Assembly (NCBI GenBank): GCA_964650975.1
Contig: CAZYWA010000313.1
Location: forward strand, 1-9,255
Length of the DNA stretch: 9,255 bases
Direction: 5' to 3'
DNA from: CAZYWA01 sp964650975 [NCBI: uncultured bacterium]
Lineage (GTDB): Bacteria > JADJOY01
Shown here one piece after another: positions 1 to 8,121 of the stretch. Made by a program: the position numbers and the translations under genes. The notes below the pieces were generated by a model. That model worked only from the letters and a program-made list of their open reading frames with translations, searched no databases and was not told where the DNA came from. How positions within the stretch are numbered: position 1 is the first letter of the stretch; the number at the start of each line of letters is the position of its first letter.

Positions 1-993
1 ACGAGCCTCTTCGAAAAAGTGGATGAGGCCCGGGGTGGGCGCCGGGACGACGGCTTCGCTCACCAGGCGCTGGTGGTTTTTCCGGAAAACATCGGCACGT
101 TCCTGGGGATCGCGGGCCAGTTCGACGTCGCGCATCGCGCGCGCACCGTGAGCGGAGCCCTCACCCGGGTGTTGCTCCGGCGGCTTCCCGAGCTGATTCG
201 CACCATGGCGCGGCACCGGCTCGCCGATCCCAGGCGCGCCGCGCTGGTCATGCTGTCGAGCACGGTGTGGCCGATCTACTTCCGCACCTTCAGCGAGCTG
301 GCGCGGAAGCACCGGGCGTGGATCGTCGCGGGCAGCGCCCTCGTCGCGCGGAACCGCCGCGGGCGCGATAGCGTTCGCTACGAGCCCGCCGACGGGCGCG
401 TCTGGAATCTGTCGCTCGCCTTCGATCCCGACGGCTGGGTGGTGAACGAGACTCGCAAGGTCAACCTGGTGCCGACCCTCGAGGACGTCCTCGGCCTGAC
501 TCCGGGGCGCGTCGAGGATCTCGAGCCCTTCGACACCCCGCTCGGGCGCGTCGGCACGATGATCTGCTACGACGGCTTCTCCGAGCCGCACACCTCGAAC
601 GAGCCCGGCTTCCGCGCGGTCGGCGATCACTACGACGCGCTCGGTGTCGAGATCCTCGCCCAGCCGGCCGCGAATCCGTGGGCCTGGGACCAGCGCTGGG
701 TGTTCGCCGAGCCAGGCGAGGACCAGCTGCGCCGCGAGCAATGGCTGAACGAAGGGCTGTGCGGCCAGCTGGCGAACCTGCCGCACGCGCGCTGGGCGGT
801 GAATCCGCAGCTCATCGGCCAGCTCTTCGAGAACCGCTTCGAAGGCCGGAGCTACATCTTCGAGCGCGGCACGGCCGGCGAGGTCCGCGTGCTCGCCGAG
901 GCGCGCGGTCATCGGCTCGAGCCCGAGAGCGAGGAAATCGTGGTGGCGCGAGTCGAGAAGCACACCACGCCTCGCGGACCTGGTGCACGATGA
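1..993 (+). CDS. Nitrilase/carbon-nitrogen hydrolase family protein, 5' end outside window
   Basis: The frame is open from base 1 and ends at TGA 991-993. A GTG at 19 could serve as a start, but the first catalytic motif lies only about 29 codons into the window, so the true start is probably upstream. The Glu-Lys-Cys triad of the nitrilase superfamily is visible: Glu in FPENIG (codon 85-87), Lys in TRKVNLVP (457-459) and Cys in GTMICYDGF (565-567). A further Glu just after the Lys motif (codon 481) fits the second conserved acid. The QPAANPWAW stretch matches the strand that follows the nucleophile in this superfamily. The family hydrolyses nitriles or amides, or transfers acyl groups through a Cys thioester; the substrate here is unknown. 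The Glu-to-Lys spacing (about 124 residues) is long because of an Arg-rich helical insert. No membrane segments are seen, so it is not a complete Lnt. Its stop overlaps the start of the next gene (ATGA), which implies translational coupling. Confidence 0.85.
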   Translation, partial: TSLFEKVDEARGGRRDDGFAHQALVVFPENIGTFLGIAGQFDVAHRARTVSGALTRVLLRRLPELIRTMARHRLADPRRAALVMLSSTVWPIYFRTFSELARKHRAWIVAGSALVARNRRGRDSVRYEPADGRVWNLSLAFDPDGWVVNETRKVNLVPTLEDVLGLTPGRVEDLEPFDTPLGRVGTMICYDGFSEPHTSNEPGFRAVGDHYDALGVEILAQPAANPWAWDQRWVFAEPGEDQLRREQWLNEGLCGQLANLPHARWAVNPQLIGQLFENRFEGRSYIFERGTAGEVRVLAEARGHRLEPESEEIVVARVEKHTTPRGPGAR

Positions 994-3515
994 GCGAGCC
1001 CGAGCCGGCCGGCACCGCGGGGCCTTCTCCCGCGGGAGCGCGGTGGCTGGTGATCGCGCTCTTCGGGCTCATGGCGCTGGTGCGGCTCGTCCACATCGAC
1101 GCCGATCCGCCGCCCGACCTCGACTGGAGCGGTGGGGTCTTCTTCGACGAGGGCATGCTCGCGCACAACGCGCGCGACCGGGTGCTCTTCGGACATCCGC
1201 CCGTCGACGAGTGGAACGACGTGTTCGTCAGCCCGGTGCTCTCCTACCTCAAGTGGGGAACGCTGCGGCTCCTGGGCGTGGGCATCGCTCAGGTGCGGAT
1301 CATCCCGATCGCGTTCAGCCTGGGGATCCTGGCGCTCGTCTACTTCATGGCCAAGCACGCCGGCGGCTGGCGGTTCGGCCTGCTCACCGTTTCGCTGCTC
1401 GGATTCTCGTACCTGTTCGTGATGTTCAACCGGCTCGGCCTGACCGAGACCTCGGTGCTCTTCTTCATGGTGCTGAGCGCCTTCCTGTGGCTCGAGGGCT
1501 GGGGCCGCTTCCGGCGCGCGGGCGATCCGGCGCGGCTTCCCGGTTCGAGCGCGGCGTTCTTCGTGGCCGCCGGCGCCGCGACCTTCCTCTCCTACGTCTG
1601 GAAGAGCTACCCGTCGTTCGTGCCGGTGCCGTTCGCGACGCTCGCGGTGCTGTGCCGCCGCGACGAGCAGGGAGGGCGCGCGATCGAGCCGCGCGCGGCC
1701 CTCGCGGCCGCCCTGGCGCTCGCGGCCGGCGTCGCGATCGTGCTGGTTCCCTGGTACGCGCTCTTCTACGTGCGCTACGCGGCCCAGATCCAGCACGCGA
1801 TGAGCTTCTACGAGAGGCAGTCGCTGCCTCACGATCTCCACGAGCTGGCGGCGAACCTGGGCGATCTCTCGTTCTTCCGCGTGTTCTTCCGCGATCCGGT
1901 GCTGCTCTACCTGTCGTTCGGATTCGTGGGCGTGCTGATCCACCGCTTCTTCCACGCGCCGCGCCGGCTCGAGGCATTCGACGTGTTCTTCGGCCTCTGG
2001 TACGTGGCGCATTTCCTGTTCGACGCGATCCTGAGCTACACGCCGGTTCGCTACCACGTGCCGGTGATCCCGCCCATGTGCGTGCTCGCCGCGCACGCGC
2101 TCACCCAGGGCGTGCGCAGCCGCGAGCTCCGGCTACCGCCGCGGGTCGGGCTCGCTTCGTTTCCGGTGCTGTGGCTCTGGCTGGGCTGCTTTCTCGCGCA
2201 CCTTCCGCTTTCGCTTCAGCCGATCTGGGAGCACCTCGCCTCCGATCCCACGCAACCGCTGCCCGGCACCACCAAGCTCGCCGTGTGGCTTGCGATCGCC
2301 GGGCTGCTGCTGGCGCTCGACGCCGTCGCGGGGCGCCGGATGCGCCGTCGCGACCTCGTCATCCCGGCCACCACGGCGCTCTGGCTGTTGGGCGTCGCTC
2401 CGCTCGCCTACACCGGCGCGGTTCAAGCTCGCGATTACCTGAAATGGGCGCTCCAGCCGCAATATCAGATTCGTGACCTGTCGCGGGATCTCGGCAACCG
2501 GTTCGGCGACGCCTGGATGGCCGGGCTCGCGGCCCCGGAGCTCGGGCTCGAGAACGGCATGCACACGCTCCATGTGTACAAGGACTTCTTCAACGACCGC
2601 GATCTCTTCGCGCGATTCCCCATCAGCTACTTGCTGCTCGACTCGCGGCAGCGCGAGCAGTACTTCTACTACACCACCTATCCCGACGCGGTTCGCCCCG
2701 CGGCGCTCCTCGACGCGTTTCCGATCTCGTACGGCAACTTCTTCCTGCTCTCCCTGGTCGAACCCGAATTGCACGACTTGCGCCTCGATCCGATCGAGCT
2801 CGGCTCCAGCCGTTTTTCGGCGCACGCGACCGTCGCCAACCCGGCCCGCGGCCTGACGCGCGACGTGCGAGTGCGCTGGTCGCTGGTCCCCGAGCCGCAA
2901 CCCAAGGCCATCACGCCGCCGGTGGCGGTGCTCGGCCCCGAAAGCGCACCGATCACGCTCACCGCCGGCACGGCCGTCCCATTGGACCTCGAAGGCAACC
3001 TCTCGGCCGGGCCTGCTCACCTGGTCGTCTTTCTCGAGCCCCCGCACCGCGCCACCATCGAAGCGCGGTTCTTCGATCACCAGACCGGGATCCTGGCAAA
3101 CGATCCGCGGGCACTCGACGGTCTCGCCTGGCAGAGCGGCGCGGCCAAGAATCGCGCCTGCTACTCGACCTATGGGCCCTACCTCAAGTTCGGCCCAGGA
3201 CGGATCCACGCCTGGTTCCGGCTCCGTGCCGGCGTGCCCGAGGAGCGCGGCCCGCTCGCGCGCATCGAGATCGCGCGCCCCGGCGGGCGTGGAGTGCTGC
3301 TGTCCCGGAATCTCGGTCCGGCGGAGCTTCCGGCGGGCGCCGATTACACCACTCCCGAGCTCGACTACTTCCACGACCAGTACGAGAGCCTGGAGTTCCG
3401 GGTGTTCACGTTCGCACGCTCGGACCTGTGGGTCGACCAGGTGACCATCGAGGTTTCCCCTGGAATCTGGGTGGATGCGGCGCTGCCCGCGGCACCGTCG
3501 TCCGCGAGCCACTGA
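990..3515 (+). CDS. GT39/ArnT-like GT-C membrane glycosyltransferase with C-terminal beta domains (841 aa)
   Basis: ATG 990 overlaps the preceding stop as ATGA. The frame is open further upstream, but that part is an Arg/Ala-rich shadow of the hydrolase gene, so 990 is preferred. A short polar N-terminus leads into a first hydrophobic helix (about 19-37). The first outer loop carries FFDEG with Asp53-Glu54, in the place where GT-C enzymes hold their catalytic acid. RLGLTETSVLFF further on is typical of the PMT_2/GT39 group. Many hydrophobic helices follow to about residue 475. The rest is soluble and presumably extracytoplasmic: a mixed domain (about 480-590), a beta-sandwich resembling CARDB (about 594-685) and a jelly-roll-like end (about 735-830) containing EFRVFTF (from Glu802) and LWVDQV. 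Such enzymes move a sugar from a polyprenyl phosphate carrier to an acceptor outside the membrane. Donor and acceptor are unknown. The family level call is an inference from topology and motifs. Confidence 0.83.
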   Translation: MSEPEPAGTAGPSPAGARWLVIALFGLMALVRLVHIDADPPPDLDWSGGVFFDEGMLAHNARDRVLFGHPPVDEWNDVFVSPVLSYLKWGTLRLLGVGIAQVRIIPIAFSLGILALVYFMAKHAGGWRFGLLTVSLLGFSYLFVMFNRLGLTETSVLFFMVLSAFLWLEGWGRFRRAGDPARLPGSSAAFFVAAGAATFLSYVWKSYPSFVPVPFATLAVLCRRDEQGGRAIEPRAALAAALALAAGVAIVLVPWYALFYVRYAAQIQHAMSFYERQSLPHDLHELAANLGDLSFFRVFFRDPVLLYLSFGFVGVLIHRFFHAPRRLEAFDVFFGLWYVAHFLFDAILSYTPVRYHVPVIPPMCVLAAHALTQGVRSRELRLPPRVGLASFPVLWLWLGCFLAHLPLSLQPIWEHLASDPTQPLPGTTKLAVWLAIAGLLLALDAVAGRRMRRRDLVIPATTALWLLGVAPLAYTGAVQARDYLKWALQPQYQIRDLSRDLGNRFGDAWMAGLAAPELGLENGMHTLHVYKDFFNDRDLFARFPISYLLLDSRQREQYFYYTTYPDAVRPAALLDAFPISYGNFFLLSLVEPELHDLRLDPIELGSSRFSAHATVANPARGLTRDVRVRWSLVPEPQPKAITPPVAVLGPESAPITLTAGTAVPLDLEGNLSAGPAHLVVFLEPPHRATIEARFFDHQTGILANDPRALDGLAWQSGAAKNRACYSTYGPYLKFGPGRIHAWFRLRAGVPEERGPLARIEIARPGGRGVLLSRNLGPAELPAGADYTTPELDYFHDQYESLEFRVFTFARSDLWVDQVTIEVSPGIWVDAALPAAPSSASH

Positions 3516-3523
3516 TCCCGCGC

Positions 3524-5497
3524 ATGACACTCGTCCGCTTCTTGCTGTTCGAGCTGCTCACGGGAGCGCCGGGCCTGCCACACGGCCTGGCGTTGCTGGG
3601 CCGGAATCCGAAGCGCCATCCGGAAGGGCTGCTCTACGGGTGGCTGCTGGGTCGCTTCGCGACCACCGCGTTCTTGATCGGAAGCGTGGCGCTCTTCGGC
3701 CCCACGCGCACGGCTTTGCTCGCGGCCGGCGCGATGGCGATCGCTCTCGGCTCCTGGGGCGCCCGGCGCTTGCGGCGCGCGGACTCGGCGCCGCCGCTCT
3801 TCCCGGCCTGGAAACGTGGCTCCTACGTGGGTGCGGTGGTGCTGCTGGCGCTGACCGCGACGCTCGCGGGAGGGCCGCTGGTTCGGGTCGGTCGCCACAC
3901 CAGCGAGGGCTATGCCTATCACCGCTACTTTCCCGGCGACTTCCTGAAGCAGGTCGCGATGACCGCCGAGATCGCGAAGGGGGAGCTGCCGCCGCAGAAT
4001 CCGTGGCTCGCCGGAGTCCCGCTTCACTACTACTGGGCGTCGTTCGTTCCGGCGGCGCTCTACGCCAGGATCGGAGCATCAAGCGCCGGCATCGAGAAGC
4101 TGCTGCTTACCGAGACCTGGATCACCGACGCGGTGTTCGTGCTAGCGCTCTTCTCGGCGCTCAGGCTCTTCGGCGCCGCGGACCGCTGGGCCGGGCTCGC
4201 CACGACGATCGCGCTCTCCGCCACCGGTTACGAGGGTGTCTATCTCTGGTTCCGCAGGCCCGCCGGGCTGGTTTCCTGGCTCGCGATCGCCCGCAGCACC
4301 AACGTCGACGCGCTCACGCGACAGTGGTGGGGGCCGCCGCAGATCGATGGGCTCTTCCGCGCGTTGCTCTACAGCCCACCGCACCTCCAGGCATTGACGT
4401 TCGGACTGCTGCTGCTGGCGCTCGTATCGCACGACGACGTTGGGGGCCGGCCACTCGCGGCCACGCTGGCGGGGTTGGCCGCGGCGGCAAGCATCGCGGC
4501 GAGCTTCTTCGTGGGCGGTGTGGTCACGGCCTGGTTCGGGATGGTCGCCGGCATTGCTGCGCTGCGCGCGCCGGAGCAGCGGCTCTCTCGCTCGATCCGC
4601 GTCGGGCTCTCGCTGGTGCCGGCCGTCGCCACGGTCGCAGGCTGCAGGGCGCTCGGCATGCTCGGACACGAGCCCGGGACTGGGCTCGCGCTCGGGATTC
4701 CGACCGGGCTCAGGGCTCATCCGGTGCTGGTACCGCTGCTCAACCTCGGTGCGCCGCTGCTGCTGGGCGCGCTGGGTGCCGTGCTGACGACCCGCTCCGC
4801 CTGGCGCGAGCGCGCGCCCGTGGCGCTGCTCGTCGCCATCGCGCTCGCGACGCTCGCGATGGTCTCGCTCGAGGGGTATACGAACGATGTGGCGCTCAAG
4901 GCCGGATTGGTGGCTCAGGTGGGGCTCGCGGTGTTCGGCGCGGCCGCGCTGCAGCAGTTCGCGGATCGGCGTCGAGCCTGGCTCGGTATCGGCCTGGCCG
5001 CCCTCGTCGCTGTGCCGGCGGCGCTCACCACGATGCTCGACTGGCGCTACTCGCGCGCGATCGACGACCGCTCGCAGACTCACTACGTTCGGGACGACGA
5101 GATGGAGGCCGCGCGCTGGATCCGGGGCCACCTGCCCGAGCGGGCCGTCGTGCAGGCACGGCCGCTCGACGAGGTCCGCGCGCTGAGCTTCGTGCCGGTC
5201 TTCGGCGAGCGCCGCAGTGCGCTCGGCGATCTCTTCTTCGCGCGCATCTATCAGGTGCCCGCCGCCCTAGTCGCCGAGCGACAGCGCGACGTGCGGCAGC
5301 TCTTTCATCCGCGCGACCTCGCCGAGATGGTCTCGATCCTCGACCGGTATCACATCGACTTCGTGGTGCTCGACCCGGCCGACACCGATCTCGCCGCGTT
5401 TCGCGCCGCGCACGCCGATGCCTTCGCGGAGGACTTCCGGAACGCCTCGTACACCGTGATCCACCTGCGCCACGAGCTCGCGGAGGGTCGATCGTGA
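3524..5497 (+). CDS. Multi-pass GT-C-like membrane protein, probable glycosyltransferase (657 aa)
   Basis: ATG 3524 begins 8 nt after the previous stop and yields a sensible N-terminus. No clear Shine-Dalgarno precedes it, so coupling to the upstream gene is likely. Roughly ten to twelve hydrophobic helices are spread over residues 45-510. Between helices, an outer loop holds YFPGD (Asp139), then PPQNPWLAG and LHYYW (Asn159-Trp171). This 'acidic residue, PP-NPW-G, YYW' pattern is characteristic of GT-C proteins related to the Chlor_Arch_YYY/DUF2298 group. The soluble tail (about 520-657) has DDEMEAARWI (524-533), GERRSALGD (561-569) and YHIDFVVLD (609-617), a pattern often found in the periplasmic end of bacterial GT-C enzymes. 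The likely role is transfer of a lipid-linked sugar on the outer face of the inner membrane. The stop overlaps the next start as GTGA. Assignment to a precise family is uncertain, and a non-catalytic membrane partner of the upstream GT39-like protein is possible. Confidence 0.8.
   Translation: MTLVRFLLFELLTGAPGLPHGLALLGRNPKRHPEGLLYGWLLGRFATTAFLIGSVALFGPTRTALLAAGAMAIALGSWGARRLRRADSAPPLFPAWKRGSYVGAVVLLALTATLAGGPLVRVGRHTSEGYAYHRYFPGDFLKQVAMTAEIAKGELPPQNPWLAGVPLHYYWASFVPAALYARIGASSAGIEKLLLTETWITDAVFVLALFSALRLFGAADRWAGLATTIALSATGYEGVYLWFRRPAGLVSWLAIARSTNVDALTRQWWGPPQIDGLFRALLYSPPHLQALTFGLLLLALVSHDDVGGRPLAATLAGLAAAASIAASFFVGGVVTAWFGMVAGIAALRAPEQRLSRSIRVGLSLVPAVATVAGCRALGMLGHEPGTGLALGIPTGLRAHPVLVPLLNLGAPLLLGALGAVLTTRSAWRERAPVALLVAIALATLAMVSLEGYTNDVALKAGLVAQVGLAVFGAAALQQFADRRRAWLGIGLAALVAVPAALTTMLDWRYSRAIDDRSQTHYVRDDEMEAARWIRGHLPERAVVQARPLDEVRALSFVPVFGERRSALGDLFFARIYQVPAALVAERQRDVRQLFHPRDLAEMVSILDRYHIDFVVLDPADTDLAAFRAAHADAFAEDFRNASYTVIHLRHELAEGRS
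5482..5487 (+). promoter_or_regulatory. Shine-Dalgarno for the haloperoxidase gene
   Basis: GGAGGG lies 6 nt upstream of GTG 5494, inside the last codons of the preceding gene. It is the clearest ribosome binding site in the plus-strand unit and fixes the haloperoxidase start at the GTG within the GTGA overlap. Confidence 0.75.
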
Positions 5498-6942
5498 GTC
5501 GGCGCGCGGCCCTGGTGCTCGCCGCGAGCACCCTCGCCGCCGTCCCCGGCTGCGCCGGCCCGGCGAGCGACGCGCATCAGTCCGCCGCCGAAGCGAGCTG
5601 GGTGAACGAGTGGAGCCGGATCGCGATCGATGCGAGCGGCATCGATCACGCGCCGGTCGTCCCGGGCCTGGCGGGCCCCACGCACCAGCAGCTCGGTCCC
5701 GGGCGAGCGAGCCGAGCCATGGCGATCGTGCACATCGCCATGTTCGACGCGGCGAACGCCATCGCCAGCGGGTTTCGCGGCTTCAGCGATCTACCACCGG
5801 CACCGCGCGACGCGTCGCTCGCCGCCGCCATCGGCCAGGCCGCGCACGACACGCTGGTCGCGCTCTATCCGTCGCAAGCACCTGCGATCGACGATCAGCT
5901 CGCGCGCTTCCTCGCCGAGCATCCCCAGGGTGCTGCCGCGGAGCGAGATGGCATCGCGGTGGGCGCCGAGGCCGCGGCCGCGGTCCTCGCCGATCGCGAC
6001 GGCGACGGCTCGGCGGCTCCCGAGCCCGTCGTGGGCCAGGACTACTTCCCCGATCCGGCGGCCGGAAAGTGGCGGCCCGATCCCGTGAGTCAGGGCAAGC
6101 TCGCGATGGGCGCTCACTGGGGCGAGGTGCGTCCGTTCGCGCTCACGTCCGGATCGGAGCTGCGCGTCGATCCTCCGCCGGCGCTCGACAGCTCCGACTA
6201 CGCGACGGCCTACGACGAGGTCGCACGACTCGGCGGCGACGGCGTCACGACTCCCACCGAGCGCACCGCCGAGCAAACGCTCGTCGGCCTCTACTGGGCC
6301 TACGACGGAACGCCGTCGCTCTGCGCGCCGCCGCGGCTTTACAACCAGATCACCGCCCAGCTGGCGCACGATCGAGGACTCGACGGCGTCGAGCTGGCTC
6401 GATTGCTGGCGCTGGTCAACGTGGCGATGGCCGACGCCGGGATCGCGATCTGGGATTCGAAATACTTCTACGACGTGTGGCGGCCGGTCACCGGAATCCG
6501 CGAGTCCGATCCGGGGACCGGACCGATGGGCCTGGGCGACGGAAATCCCCTCACCGCGGGCGATCCTGGCTTCATGCCTCTCGGCGCTCCGGCGAGCAAC
6601 GCGGACGGACCGAACTTCACGCCGCCCTTTCCTTCCTATCCATCCGGTCACGCCGGCTTCGGCGGTGCGGTGTTCGAGATGCTGCGGCTCTACTTCGGCA
6701 CCGACGACATCGCGTTCTCGTTCGTGTCGGACGAGCTCGACGGCGTCACCGTCGGCAACGACGGCGCGGTGCGGCCGCTGGTCCCGCGCTCGTTCGCGTC
6801 GCTTTCCCAGGCCGAGGAAGAGAACGGCCAGAGCCGCATCTATCTCGGCATCCACTGGTCGTTCGACAAGACCGCCGGGATCGCGCAAGGGCGAAAGGTC
6901 GCCGACGCGATCTTCGATCGGCTCTTCCAGCCCGTTCCGTGA
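5494..6942 (+). CDS. Vanadium-dependent haloperoxidase / PAP2-superfamily enzyme, probable lipoprotein (482 aa)
   Basis: The start is GTG 5494, fixed by a good Shine-Dalgarno and the GTGA overlap. The same frame is open far upstream, but only as a shadow of the membrane protein gene. The N-terminus MSRR, a hydrophobic stretch and VPGC (Cys20) look like a lipoprotein signal; Pro at -2 makes the lipobox imperfect, and ordinary Sec export is the alternative. All three vanadate-pocket motifs of the vanadium haloperoxidase family are present: K323-x6-R330-P331, PSGH (383-386) and S447-R448-x3-G452-x-H454 with Asp458. H454 matches the histidine that binds vanadate, and H386 the acid-base histidine. 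Family members oxidise halide with hydrogen peroxide; the same fold also serves as acid phosphatase. A DRDGDG segment at 167-172 resembles a calcium loop but sits where the family often has a conserved NDG-type turn. Which halide, or whether phosphate esters are the true substrate, cannot be read from the sequence. Confidence 0.93.
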   Translation: MSRRAALVLAASTLAAVPGCAGPASDAHQSAAEASWVNEWSRIAIDASGIDHAPVVPGLAGPTHQQLGPGRASRAMAIVHIAMFDAANAIASGFRGFSDLPPAPRDASLAAAIGQAAHDTLVALYPSQAPAIDDQLARFLAEHPQGAAAERDGIAVGAEAAAAVLADRDGDGSAAPEPVVGQDYFPDPAAGKWRPDPVSQGKLAMGAHWGEVRPFALTSGSELRVDPPPALDSSDYATAYDEVARLGGDGVTTPTERTAEQTLVGLYWAYDGTPSLCAPPRLYNQITAQLAHDRGLDGVELARLLALVNVAMADAGIAIWDSKYFYDVWRPVTGIRESDPGTGPMGLGDGNPLTAGDPGFMPLGAPASNADGPNFTPPFPSYPSGHAGFGGAVFEMLRLYFGTDDIAFSFVSDELDGVTVGNDGAVRPLVPRSFASLSQAEEENGQSRIYLGIHWSFDKTAGIAQGRKVADAIFDRLFQPVP

Positions 6943-6955
6943 AGCGCGCTCGCCG

Positions 6956-7969
6956 ATGAAAGCGTGGATCCTCGAGAAGCCGGCGCCGATCCGCTCGCGA
7001 CCGCTGCGCCTGGTCGAGCGGCCGTGTCCGGAGCCCGCCCCCGGCGAGATCCGCGTGCGCGTGCGAGCCTGCGCGATCTGCCGCACCGACTTGCACGTGA
7101 TCGAGGGCGAGCTCGAGGCCCGCAAGTCACCCATCGTGCCCGGCCATCAGGCGGTCGGCACGGTGGAAGAGCGGGCGCCCCGCGCGACGCGCTTCGCGCT
7201 GGGGCAGCGGGTCGGAATCGCTTGGCTTCGCAAGACCTGCGGCACTTGCCGCTTCTGCACCTCCGGGCGGGAGAACCTGTGCGCGGCGTCCGAATACACC
7301 GGCTGGACTCACGACGGCGGCTACGCCGAATGCGCCGTCGTCGACGAACGCTTCGCGTATCCGATCGCAGACACGCTCTCCGACGTGGAAGCAGCGCCGC
7401 TCTTGTGCGCGGGGATCATCGGGTACCGGGCGCTCATGCGCGCGTCGTTGCCGCGCGGCGGACGGCTCGGGCTCTTCGGCTTCGGCTCGTCGGCCCACAT
7501 CGTGATCCAGCTCGCGAGAGCGCGCGGCGCCAGTGTCTACGTAGGCACGCGCGGCGAGTCGCACCGGGCCTTCGCTCGCGCGATGGGAGCCGCCTGGACC
7601 GGGGACACCACCGACGAGCCGCCGGTCAAGCTCGACTCCGCCATCAACTTCACGCCGTCGGGAAAGGTGGTGCCCGCGGCGCTAGCCGCCCTCGACAAGG
7701 GTGGCGTGCTCGCGTGCGCGGGAATCCACATGAGCGACGTGCCGGCGCTCGAGTACCAGCGGCATCTCTTTCACGAGAAGGAGCTCCGGAGCGTCGAGGC
7801 GAACACCCGCGAGGACGGAAACGGCCTGCTGCGCGAGGCGGCCGCCATCCCGATCCGCCCGCACGTCACCCGGTTCCCGTTCGAGGAAGCGAACGACGCG
7901 CTGATCCGCCTCGCCGACGACCGGATCGACGGCACGGGGGTCCTGGTGATGAGCGACGGCTCGCCGTGA
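6956..7969 (+). CDS. Zinc-dependent medium-chain alcohol dehydrogenase family protein (337 aa)
   Basis: ATG 6956 is 13 nt after the haloperoxidase stop and gives MKAWILEKP, the standard beginning of this family. No strong Shine-Dalgarno is seen. Catalytic zinc ligands are Cys42 (in CRTD), His64 (in PGHQ) and Cys151 (in LLCAG). Structural zinc ligands are Cys95, Cys98, Cys101 and Cys109. The Rossmann nucleotide-binding turn is GFGSSA at 175-180. The usual GHE is GHQ here. The segment from GFGSSAH through CAGIHMSD and IPIRPHVT resembles the distinct zinc-binding alcohol dehydrogenase subfamily TIGR02822; this is from memory of the family pattern. The length is normal and the gene is intact. The reaction is NAD(P)-dependent interconversion of an alcohol and a carbonyl in the cytoplasm; the substrate is not known. 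It is the last gene of the plus-strand unit, and its link with the exported haloperoxidase is positional only. Confidence 0.93.
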   Translation: MKAWILEKPAPIRSRPLRLVERPCPEPAPGEIRVRVRACAICRTDLHVIEGELEARKSPIVPGHQAVGTVEERAPRATRFALGQRVGIAWLRKTCGTCRFCTSGRENLCAASEYTGWTHDGGYAECAVVDERFAYPIADTLSDVEAAPLLCAGIIGYRALMRASLPRGGRLGLFGFGSSAHIVIQLARARGASVYVGTRGESHRAFARAMGAAWTGDTTDEPPVKLDSAINFTPSGKVVPAALAALDKGGVLACAGIHMSDVPALEYQRHLFHEKELRSVEANTREDGNGLLREAAAIPIRPHVTRFPFEEANDALIRLADDRIDGTGVLVMSDGSP

Positions 7970-8121
7970 TCGCGCGGCGGGAGCAGAGTCCGCGAATCAA
8001 TGGCGCACGAGCCCGGCTGCGCGGAGGTGCCGCCCTGCCGTACCCGTCGCGGCGGTGGGTCGATGCAGAAGCACGGCGCCGCAGGCGCGCGGCGAGCAAA
8101 GCGAGCCGACTCGGGGGTGGG

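Noticed and set aside
678-989. N-terminal extension of the GT39-like gene by 104 codons
   Set aside because: It lies in another frame of the nitrilase-family gene, is Arg-rich and lacks any domain; the ATGA start at 990 is better.
909-2096. Minus-strand 395-codon frame opposite the GT39-like gene
   Set aside because: The product is full of His, Glu and Arg with no fold-like pattern, as expected opposite a hydrophobic membrane protein in GC-rich DNA.
2133-3530. Minus-strand 465-codon frame opposite the beta-rich tail
   Set aside because: Low-complexity Arg/Gly/Glu-rich antisense shadow; the plus strand carries a coherent protein.
3475-5493. Long open plus-strand frame running across the second membrane protein into the haloperoxidase frame, which would give a 1155-aa fusion
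   Set aside because: The upstream part is Arg/Ala/Gly-rich with no hydrophobic helices or motifs, whereas the other frame encodes a clear membrane protein. Long shadow frames are expected in high-GC DNA.
5992-6009. DRDGDG segment as an EF-hand calcium site in the haloperoxidase
   Set aside because: Only a short resemblance; no flanking EF-hand helices and the spot matches a conserved turn of the enzyme family.
5791-7134. Minus-strand 447-codon frame opposite the haloperoxidase
   Set aside because: Antisense of a gene with full catalytic motifs; no recognisable protein character.
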